A stretch of 20,496 bases of DNA, taken from contig CALVVH010000020.1 of NCBI GenBank assembly GCA_944363805.1, positions 1 to 20,496 of the forward strand, written 5' to 3'. Position 1 is the stretch's first letter. The number at the start of each line of letters is the position of its first letter. Below the pieces are notes generated by a model. The model worked only from the letters and a program-made list of their open reading frames with translations, searched no databases and had not been told where the DNA came from. This document shows positions 15,163 to 20,496 of the stretch, piece after piece. A program made the translations under genes and the position numbers. The DNA is from an uncultured Bacilli bacterium (GTDB lineage: Bacteria; Bacillota_I; Bacilli_A; RF39; UBA660).

Positions 15163-15778
15163 TGGTTTAGAAATAGAAGTAATAGTAAATAGAAAAAATA
15201 ATAAAAATATTTACTTTCGTGTTAAAGAAGATTTAAAACTTTATGTGAATGCTCCCATATTTTTAAGTAGCAACAGTATTTTAAAGTTAATTAATGAAAA
15301 TGAAAGTGCTATATTAAAGATGTATGATAAAGTCGCCGGCAGAAGTAAAGATGATGACAAATTTGCTTATCTAGGTAAAAAATACAATATAGTAATTAAA
15401 GAAGATATTTCTAATGTTACTATGGATGAAGAAAATGTCTATACACCATCACTAGAAGAATTAGAAAAATTCTATCAAAATCAAATTGTAGAAGTATTTA
15501 CTAAAGAAGTTGATATTGCTAAGAAATGTTTTGCCCATCTGCCAGAGTTTAGTTTAAAATTTCGCAAAATGCGTACTAGATGGGGTGTATGCAATACTTT
15601 AAAAAAGACAGTTACTTTAAATACTGAACTTCTAAAAAAAGATATTGAACTTTTGGATTATGTCATAGTCCATGAACTATGTCACTTTTTTGAAGGTAAT
15701 CATAGCAAAAACTTCTGGAATTTGGTGAGTCAAGCGTATCCTAATTATAAAGAGGCAAGAAAGAGGCTTAAATACTGA
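15143..15778 (+). CDS. YgjP-like zinc metallopeptidase-domain protein
   Basis: 211 residues of the YgjP/M48-like metallopeptidase family (DUF45). The zinc site HELCH (177-181) with third ligand His187 in EGNHSKNFW is clear, as is the family block KMRTRWGVCN...TLNTELLKK. The function of the family is poorly known. The start lies inside the mscL end. The stop overlaps the next start as TGATG. The ribosome binding site is weak, so translation may depend on coupling with mscL. Confidence 0.87.
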   Translation: MTYKASNGLEIEVIVNRKNNKNIYFRVKEDLKLYVNAPIFLSSNSILKLINENESAILKMYDKVAGRSKDDDKFAYLGKKYNIVIKEDISNVTMDEENVYTPSLEELEKFYQNQIVEVFTKEVDIAKKCFAHLPEFSLKFRKMRTRWGVCNTLKKTVTLNTELLKKDIELLDYVIVHELCHFFEGNHSKNFWNLVSQAYPNYKEARKRLKY

Positions 15779-16488
15779 TGAATATTACTAGTTTACAAAA
15801 TGAACATGTCAAATATTGGCATAGCTTAAATAATAAAAAAGTAAGAGATAAAGAAAGACGTTTCTTAATTGAAGGTGAGCATTTAATTAATGAAGCTCGA
15901 AAACAAAATTTGATCGTTGAAACTATCAGTGTAGTTGATCATAACGCTGATTATTTTGTTACTAAAGAAATAATGGCTAAAATTAGTGATCAAAAATCTG
16001 CTTCTTTGAATGCTGCTGTTGTAAGATTCATTCCCGAAGATTCCTTAAGTGGCAATATCATCATTCTCGATGGTATTCAAGACCCTGGTAACCTCGGAAC
16101 AATCATCCGTTCTTGTATTGCCTTTGGTTTTACCAATATCGTATTAAGTGATAATTCTGTTGATTTATATAATCCTAAAGTGATTAGAGCAACCGAAGGA
16201 ATGATCTTTCACATCAATGTTTTAAGAAGAAATCTAGGAGAGTTTATTCCCACTTTAAAAAACTTGGGGTATCGGATAATTGGGACCGATGTTGCTAATG
16301 GCCAAGATATAAGAAAAATTACTAAAGATAACCTAGCTTTAGTTTTAGGTAATGAAGGCAAGGGAATGAGTACTGAAGTAAAGAAACTTTGCGATGAATT
16401 CATTTACATAAAGATGCATGATAATTGTGAATCCCTAAATGTTGGTGTTGCTGCTAGTATTTTAATGTATGAGGTAAATTATGAATGA
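15778..16488 (+). CDS. TrmH/SpoU-family RNA 2'-O-methyltransferase
   Basis: 236 residues. An N-terminal substrate-binding domain (RRFLIEGEHLINEA) precedes the SPOUT knot domain with the three SpoU motifs: ILDGIQDPGNLGTIIRSC, LALVLGNEGKGMS and SLNVGVAASILMYE. It is closest in layout to the YsgA/RlmB-like rRNA methylases. The exact RNA target cannot be read here. It overlaps its neighbours on both sides (1 base upstream, 8 bases with rimM), so it is part of the same transcript as rimM. Confidence 0.9.
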   Translation: MNITSLQNEHVKYWHSLNNKKVRDKERRFLIEGEHLINEARKQNLIVETISVVDHNADYFVTKEIMAKISDQKSASLNAAVVRFIPEDSLSGNIIILDGIQDPGNLGTIIRSCIAFGFTNIVLSDNSVDLYNPKVIRATEGMIFHINVLRRNLGEFIPTLKNLGYRIIGTDVANGQDIRKITKDNLALVLGNEGKGMSTEVKKLCDEFIYIKMHDNCESLNVGVAASILMYEVNYE

Positions 16489-16972
16489 ATTAGTATGTAT
16501 TGGTAAAGTTATAAATTTTTTTGGTATCAAAGGAGAACTTAAAATCCAAAGTGATTTTGAATACAAAGATAAAGCCTTTAAATGTGATAATAAAATTATG
16601 ATTAAAGAAGAATGGCTCAATATTACTAGTGTAAGATATCATAAAAATTATGTTTTAATTAAAGTAAATAATTTAGATAATATCAATCTAATTACTAAAT
16701 ACATTGGCTTTAATATCTATATTGAAAAAAACACTTTAGCTTTGGAAGAAGATGATTATTTACTATCCGATTTACTTGGGGCCACTATAATCGACGATGA
16801 TCAAAATTTGGGTACTGTAATCGATATTTATACAAATTCTAGTGCCAACTATGCCAAAGTTGCTTTGGCGGATAAAGAATATCTCATTCCTTTAATACCT
16901 GTTTATATTAAAAAGTTTGATTCAGAAAATAAAAAATTATATACTATTAATGCAAAAAGTTTAATAATTTAG
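16481..16972 (+). CDS. rimM: Ribosome maturation factor RimM
   Basis: 163 residues. The N-terminal domain begins CIGKVINFFGIKGELKIQ, the usual RimM start. A C-terminal PRC-barrel follows (about 90-163, LLSDLLGATIIDDDQNLGTV, YLIPLIPVYI). RimM assists assembly of the 30S head through S19. As in most bacteria it directly precedes trmD. rpsP and ffh, often upstream, are replaced by a TrmH-family gene. A possible extra promoter lies at its 3' end. Confidence 0.93.
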   Translation: MNELVCIGKVINFFGIKGELKIQSDFEYKDKAFKCDNKIMIKEEWLNITSVRYHKNYVLIKVNNLDNINLITKYIGFNIYIEKNTLALEEDDYLLSDLLGATIIDDDQNLGTVIDIYTNSSANYAKVALADKEYLIPLIPVYIKKFDSENKKLYTINAKSLII

Positions 16973-16978
16973 TATAAT
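16973..16978 (+). promoter_or_regulatory. Possible internal promoter before trmD
   Basis: -10 TATAAT 21 bases before the trmD GTG and right after the rimM stop. The -35 (atgcaa at 16950-16955) is poor. Confidence 0.4.
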
Positions 16979-16999
16979 AAACTTGTTGGAGGTGAAATT

Positions 17000-17674
17000 G
17001 TGCGAATCGATATTATGACTTTGTTTCCTAATTTAGTTCAAGGTTTCTTAACTGAATCCATTATTAAAAGAGCAATAGAAAAAAATATTGTTACTATCAA
17101 TGTTATCGATTTTCGTGAGTTTTCACCACTTTCTAATAAACAAGTTGATGACACCCCTTATGGGGGAGGTGCAGGCATGTTACTGCGCTGTGAACCGATA
17201 TTTGAATGTTTAGATGCTATTGCTAACAATAATGCTCATGTCATATTGTTATCTCCAGAAGGCCCAACTTTTAAAGAAAATAAGGCTATTGACTTAACAA
17301 AATATAAACATATCATCCTTATTTGTGGCCATTATGAAGGATTCGATGAACGAATAAAGACACGTGTCGATGAAATAATTAGCATCGGTGACTTCATCTT
17401 AACTGGTGGAGAAATACCCGCTTGTGCCATAACTGATGCTGTAGTAAGATTGCTCCCAGGAGTTATCAATTCCGAATCTTTAGCTAATGAATCATTTACA
17501 GATAATTTACTCGATTATCCGCAGTATACTAAACCTGCTGAATATCGGGGCTTAAAAGTACCTGATGTCCTAATAAGTGGTAATCATCAAAAAATCGCTG
17601 AATGGCGAAAAAATGAACAACTAAAAAAGACACAAAATCTACGGCCAGATTTAATGGGGGATGAAAATGAATAG
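17000..17674 (+). CDS. trmD: tRNA (guanine-37-N1)-methyltransferase
   Basis: 224 residues with a GTG start behind a strong ggaggtg site (16987-16993). It makes m1G37 in tRNAs with G36, which prevents frameshifting. The trefoil-knot motifs are clear: DTPYGGGAGM (51-60), ICGHYEGFDERI (108-119) and GDFILTGGE (130-138), with the flexible C-terminal domain ending ENEQLKKTQ-like residues. Slightly shorter than the usual 240-250 residues. It overlaps the next gene by 8 bases. Confidence 0.96.
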   Translation: MRIDIMTLFPNLVQGFLTESIIKRAIEKNIVTINVIDFREFSPLSNKQVDDTPYGGGAGMLLRCEPIFECLDAIANNNAHVILLSPEGPTFKENKAIDLTKYKHIILICGHYEGFDERIKTRVDEIISIGDFILTGGEIPACAITDAVVRLLPGVINSESLANESFTDNLLDYPQYTKPAEYRGLKVPDVLISGNHQKIAEWRKNEQLKKTQNLRPDLMGDENE

Positions 17675-18092
17675 TTATATTTTAAAAAATGACGATGAAG
17701 AAAAGAAAGTGCTACTTTATAAAGAACAAAATGGTTATTCATTTTCTCCTAAAAAAGGTTATAAAAAGGTCAAAAAGATAACAGTTTTAGATACAGACAT
17801 GGTAAGTAGTATCTTAGAAGATAAAGTAATAAAGGCTTATAATAGATTAATTAAAATCATCTATAGTCTTATTACAGCAGGTGATGATACAACCAGCGGT
17901 GATGTCCTAATGGCTTATACAGAACTTGATCGTATCAGAAATATCTTAGAATATAAATACAATCAGTTCCTAAAAAAAACATTTATTGAAAAATATTTAA
18001 AAAAATTATATATTTTAGAACTAGAACTAAAAAAAGTCCATGTTATGGAATTAGAAGATGAAATTGAAGAGGAAAGAGGGAAAAGTAGATAA
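17667..18092 (+). CDS. Unknown helical protein in the trmD unit
   Basis: About 141 residues, not recognised. A short N-terminal Lys-rich beta-like part (residues 1-40) precedes two long helices (about 45-125) and an acidic tail (ELEDEIEEERGKSR). No signal peptide or transmembrane segment. ATG 17667 is preferred over 17661 because the ggggg tract ends at 17660. It overlaps trmD and, by one base (TAATG), the next gene, so it is co-translated with both. Confidence 0.75.
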   Translation: MNSYILKNDDEEKKVLLYKEQNGYSFSPKKGYKKVKKITVLDTDMVSSILEDKVIKAYNRLIKIIYSLITAGDDTTSGDVLMAYTELDRIRNILEYKYNQFLKKTFIEKYLKKLYILELELKKVHVMELEDEIEEERGKSR

Positions 18093-18391
18093 TGGCAAAA
18101 TTAGATAAGAAAAAGACAATCTTAATGGGAGTAATATTAATATTAGCGGTTGTGGCAATATTTGTTTATTTAAACTTTTTTAGAACATTTACTGTAACAT
18201 TCAATGTCCGTATAGGAAATGGTATTCCTGTTCAAGAAGTGCAAATTGGACATACAGCAACCGAACCTGCTGAACCTACTGCTGAGGGTTATGCTTTCTT
18301 AGGGTGGTATTTAGATGGCAAAGAATATGATTTTACAACTCCCGTTGAAGGAAATATAACTCTTACTGCTGAATGGGAAGAACAAGAATAG
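18092..18391 (+). CDS. Single-pass membrane protein with one InlB-type B-repeat
   Basis: 99 residues. N-terminal basic segment, one transmembrane helix (about 9-28), then a single Listeria-Bacteroides/InlB B-repeat (Flg_new type): TVTFNVRIGNG...TAEGYAFLGWYLDG..YDFTTPV..NITLTAEWE. Such repeats usually occur in tandem in adhesins; here there is one copy on a membrane stub, predicted outside. It is the last gene of the mscL-to-18391 series and is followed by a terminator. Role unknown. Confidence 0.82.
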   Translation: MAKLDKKKTILMGVILILAVVAIFVYLNFFRTFTVTFNVRIGNGIPVQEVQIGHTATEPAEPTAEGYAFLGWYLDGKEYDFTTPVEGNITLTAEWEEQE

Positions 18392-18414
18392 TCAAGCAAT
18401 GCGTGACTTTTTTT
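18390..18414 (+). terminator. Terminator of the trmD unit
   Basis: Stem agtca/tgact (18390-18394 with 18404-18408), possibly extended by gc/gc inside, followed by seven T residues. Confidence 0.75.
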
Positions 18415-18450
18415 GTTTACATAAAAAAGTATATAGTCTGGTAGTACATA

Positions 18451-18479
18451 TTGACATTTAGAAATATTCCTTTTAAAAT
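18451..18479 (+). promoter_or_regulatory. Upstream promoter of paralogue B
   Basis: Consensus -35 TTGACA (18451-18456), 17-base spacer, -10 TAAAAT (18474-18479). It would give a leader of about 110 bases that includes the dyad at 18491. Confidence 0.6.
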
Positions 18480-18490
18480 TTTTATAGTAA

Positions 18491-18509
18491 TGCTAGGTGA
18501 CAACTAGCA
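18491..18509. repeat. 19-bp dyad in the leader of paralogue B
   Basis: TGCTAGGTGACAACTAGCA: perfect 6-base arms around gtgacaa, lying just after the upstream promoter. It is followed by A residues, not T, so it is not a plus-strand terminator. An operator or RNA hairpin is possible. Confidence 0.5.
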
Positions 18510-18560
18510 AAAAAATATTTCGGTATAGTACATAGTTCGACAAGAATTTTGTATTGTATC

Positions 18561-18569
18561 TGTTATAAT
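18561..18569 (+). promoter_or_regulatory. Proximal promoter of paralogue B, extended -10
   Basis: tgtTATAAT, 27 bases before the start codon. The best -35-like sequence, tcgaca (18537-18542), has a spacer of 21, so the extended -10 probably dominates. Confidence 0.55.
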
Positions 18570-18595
18570 TTGGGAAGTTGAAAGGATAATTTAAA

Positions 18596-20401
18596 ATGGA
18601 AAAGAAGAACAAAACTCTTGTGCTATCAATTATAGCGATAGCAACTCTTTTAATCGTGGTAGTAGGAGCAACATATGCATATTTTATGGCTCAAGGAGGA
18701 GCTAGTGCTAATACAAATTTAGATGTCCAAACAAATACGACAGATAATTTGTCATTTAGTGTAGGGGATGCAATAAGCATAACAGCAACCCAAGATAATT
18801 TTGCTCAAGGATTGGGTAACCAAGCAGGCAGTACCACAGCTAGTGCCACACTTACAGCAAATAATGCAACGAATACTGCCACCAGAAATTATTATTTGTA
18901 TTTGAATATTACAAGTAATGATTTTGAATATACGGTAGATAACGATACTCCAGAATTGATACTTACTGTAACAGATCCAGATGGAAGTCCAGTAGAAAAC
19001 ATTTCAGGACTAAAATATGTAACAGTAGGAGAAGCTGATAACCAAGTAACAGGATTTGATATAACAACAGCAAGTGAATTAATAACATTAGCAAGTAATT
19101 ATGAAATTACAGCTACAAGTGATCCGAAAGTCCAAGAATGGAATATCACTGTAACATTTGTTAATCTAAATAGTGACCAAGTAGGCAATGCGGGTAAGAC
19201 ATTTGAAGCGACAGTCATAATCCAAGAAGAACCACTAACTTCATCACAAAATTTAGCAAGTTATATAACAGAAACATTATATACAACGGATGGCGTAAAC
19301 GGATTATACTTACATGATGGACAAGGGGATTACGTGAATTCTGACCAAGAAGCTGGAGATAACTCATATAGATTTAGTGGTGGAGATTACAAAGTAACAG
19401 AAACAGCTATACAAGCAGGATTAACGAGAGTTTATACAGCAGCTGCTACTGAAAGCGATGGAGTAATCAATTTTTATTGTAATGGGGCAAAACAATCTGT
19501 TGGTTATGATTGTAACGCTAGTGAAGAACATTATTATACAACAGTATATAGTGAAACAGCTCATTATAATACATTAGAGGAAGCGTTAAACCAAGCAGTA
19601 ACTGATGGATATTTAACAAGTGATAATATCAAAAACTTTGTCTGCTTTGGCCCAGAAGCAAGTGAAGGCTCATGTTCAGAAGATAATCTATATCGAATCA
19701 TCGGAGTATTTGATGGCCAAGTAAAATTAATCAAATATGATTATGCAAAGCCAACAATATTAGGAGAAGATGGTGATTATTATCAAACACAAACAACCAG
19801 TTTCTTAAGCGGAAAATTATATGATGCAGGTACAAGATATTTGTATTATTGGAATGGTCCAACGAGTAGTGGAGGAACAGAAACAAATACATGGAGTGCA
19901 AGTAGACTTAATACAGTAAATCTAAATACAAATTATTGGAATTATCTAACCGCTGACTGGCAAGGTAAGATAGCGAATACAACATGGAAAGTTGGAGGAA
20001 ATACATGGGAAAGTATAGGAACCCAAAGTGTTAAAACGGCATATACAAACGAAATAGTAAGCCCAGCCGAAGGAACAACATACCAAGATGAAATAGGGTT
20101 AATGTATGTGTCAGATTATATGTATGCAGTAGATCCAAGTGGTTGGACAACTGTTGGTAGTGGAACAACAGACTATCGTGCTATAAAGGGAGATAACTGG
20201 ATGTATATGGGAGAAGTAGATTGGACAATTTCCCGTCGTTTGGTCTATGCGTATGATGCGTTCTGCGTGGGCGGCGGAGGAAGCGTCACTTACACTGCAG
20301 TGAGCCTCCCACGTGGTGTGCGCCCGTCCTTCTATCTGAACTCTAATGTAGAATTTGAGGGGGGAAGTGGCTTGTCCTCTGACCCTTTTGTAATAATTTG
20401 A
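18596..20401 (+). CDS. Large secreted/anchored surface protein with probable DGR variable region (paralogue B)
   Basis: A 601-residue paralogue of the 1148-2944 protein with the same order: hydrophobic segment 8-30 ending ATYAYF, Asn/Thr-rich beta region, Cys-containing middle (FYCNGAK, FVCFGPE), and C-type-lectin-like C-terminus (DEIGLMYVSDYMYA, GVRPSFYL, SSDPFVII). From WTIS (residue 543) onward the codons change sharply: gcg, ggc, gtg, cgc and ccg appear, and residues 547-573 look randomised around fixed A-F, V and G-x-V positions. This is the layout of a DGR target protein, where the C-terminal lectin fold displays diversified residues. Two promoters are visible upstream. It stops with TGA. 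Binding partner unknown. Confidence 0.78.
   Translation: MEKKNKTLVLSIIAIATLLIVVVGATYAYFMAQGGASANTNLDVQTNTTDNLSFSVGDAISITATQDNFAQGLGNQAGSTTASATLTANNATNTATRNYYLYLNITSNDFEYTVDNDTPELILTVTDPDGSPVENISGLKYVTVGEADNQVTGFDITTASELITLASNYEITATSDPKVQEWNITVTFVNLNSDQVGNAGKTFEATVIIQEEPLTSSQNLASYITETLYTTDGVNGLYLHDGQGDYVNSDQEAGDNSYRFSGGDYKVTETAIQAGLTRVYTAAATESDGVINFYCNGAKQSVGYDCNASEEHYYTTVYSETAHYNTLEEALNQAVTDGYLTSDNIKNFVCFGPEASEGSCSEDNLYRIIGVFDGQVKLIKYDYAKPTILGEDGDYYQTQTTSFLSGKLYDAGTRYLYYWNGPTSSGGTETNTWSASRLNTVNLNTNYWNYLTADWQGKIANTTWKVGGNTWESIGTQSVKTAYTNEIVSPAEGTTYQDEIGLMYVSDYMYAVDPSGWTTVGSGTTDYRAIKGDNWMYMGEVDWTISRRLVYAYDAFCVGGGGSVTYTAVSLPRGVRPSFYLNSNVEFEGGSGLSSDPFVII
20231..20401 (+). other. Probable DGR variable region (VR)
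   Basis: Bases 20234-20338 contain about 60% G+C and only 13 adenines in 105 by hand count, in a genome stretch that is otherwise AT- and A-rich. Adenine loss is what DGR mutagenesis does: every template A can become any base. Residues R-R-L-V-Y-A-Y-D then fixed A-F, C, V, G-G-G-G-S, V, T-Y-T fit a template rich in AAC/AAT codons. The conserved GVRPSFYL block (20270s-20338 region end) would correspond to the invariant 3' part near the initiation site. The exact 5' and 3' limits need the template repeat, which is not in the window. Confidence 0.62.
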
Positions 20402-20409
20402 TTAACAAT

Positions 20410-20429
20410 CTTAACTCTGCTTAACTCTG
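20410..20429. repeat. 10-bp tandem direct repeat downstream of paralogue B
   Basis: cttaactctg occurs twice in a row at 20410-20419 and 20420-20429, 8 bases after the stop codon. Its role is unknown. Confidence 0.7.
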
Positions 20430-20460
20430 GACAGTTTTGATTCAGCCCAGTAAATACGGG

Positions 20461-20479
20461 ACTTTTTGAAAGTAAAAGT
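20461..20479 (+). other. Small hairpin at the right edge
   Basis: acttttTGAAAGTaaaagt: 6-bp stem (20461-20466 with 20474-20479) and a 7-base loop, about 60 bases after the paralogue B stop. DGR targets often have a hairpin shortly after the variable region, but this one is short and AT-rich, so the link is weak. No gene was seen in 20402-20496. Confidence 0.3.
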
Positions 20480-20496
20480 GCGACCAAAGCTGTATA

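Noticed and set aside
18491..18509. Plus-strand terminator at the TGCTAG dyad
   Set aside because: The hairpin is followed by A residues rather than T, so it cannot act as an intrinsic terminator on that strand.
20234..20338. Explaining the GC-rich end of paralogue B as ordinary horizontal transfer
   Set aside because: The change is confined to the C-terminal lectin region, in frame and homologous to the AT-rich end of paralogue A; adenine depletion fits DGR mutagenesis better than a foreign insert.
1..20496. Template repeat, reverse transcriptase, CRISPR array, tRNA or rRNA inside the window
   Set aside because: Reading through the sequence and translated frames I saw none; no second copy of the GC-rich variable segment was found.

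Overview
The window is AT-rich, gene-dense bacterial DNA using the standard code (TGA is a stop, for example in hemW and at the end of the last gene). Gene content (MiaA, TmcAL, EF-4, HemW, RimM-TrmD, S20, MscL) and the order rpsT / spoIIP / yqxA-like / lepA / hemW, which parallels Bacillus, point to a low-GC Bacillota, probably an uncultured gut-type Bacilli/Mollicutes-related lineage. The species-level assignment is inference.

Layout. Bases 1-200 are the right end of an IS200/IS605-type element: the last codons of TnpB, then a structured omega-RNA-like region. Next come a CarD/CdnL-type regulator broken by a one-base deletion (311-774), a divergent Xre repressor (794-1030) and a large secreted surface protein (1148-2944), whose promoter carries two 19-bp dyads. 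A minus-strand pair (hotdog thioesterase, tmcAL) diverges from miaA and a membrane-anchored phosphodiester-glycosidase-like protein. A transglutaminase-like secreted protein and rpsT lie on the minus strand, followed by the plus-strand block spoIIP, yqxA-like gene, lepA, an unknown gene and hemW. Bases 12896-14282 hold an AAA ATPase coupled to a TOPRIM-like partner that looks internally deleted and frameshifted, probably a decayed defence pair. A small tail-anchored beta-sandwich protein and a tightly packed series follow: mscL, YgjP-like peptidase, TrmH-family methylase, rimM, trmD, an unknown gene and an InlB-repeat stub.

The most interesting locus is at the right edge. The gene at 18596-20401 is a paralogue of the surface protein at 1148-2944. 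Its last ~60 codons switch abruptly to GC-rich, adenine-poor sequence inside a C-type-lectin-like C-terminus (about 60% G+C and 12% A over 20234-20338 by hand count). This is the signature expected of a variable region written by a diversity-generating retroelement (DGR). The template repeat and reverse transcriptase are not in the window and would be expected just beyond base 20496. The paralogue at 1148 has the same fold end without that composition, so the window may hold one diversified and one fixed copy of the same surface protein.

Regulation looks compact: many genes have an extended -10 box about 17-22 bases from the start codon, and several promoters overlap the terminator of the preceding gene.
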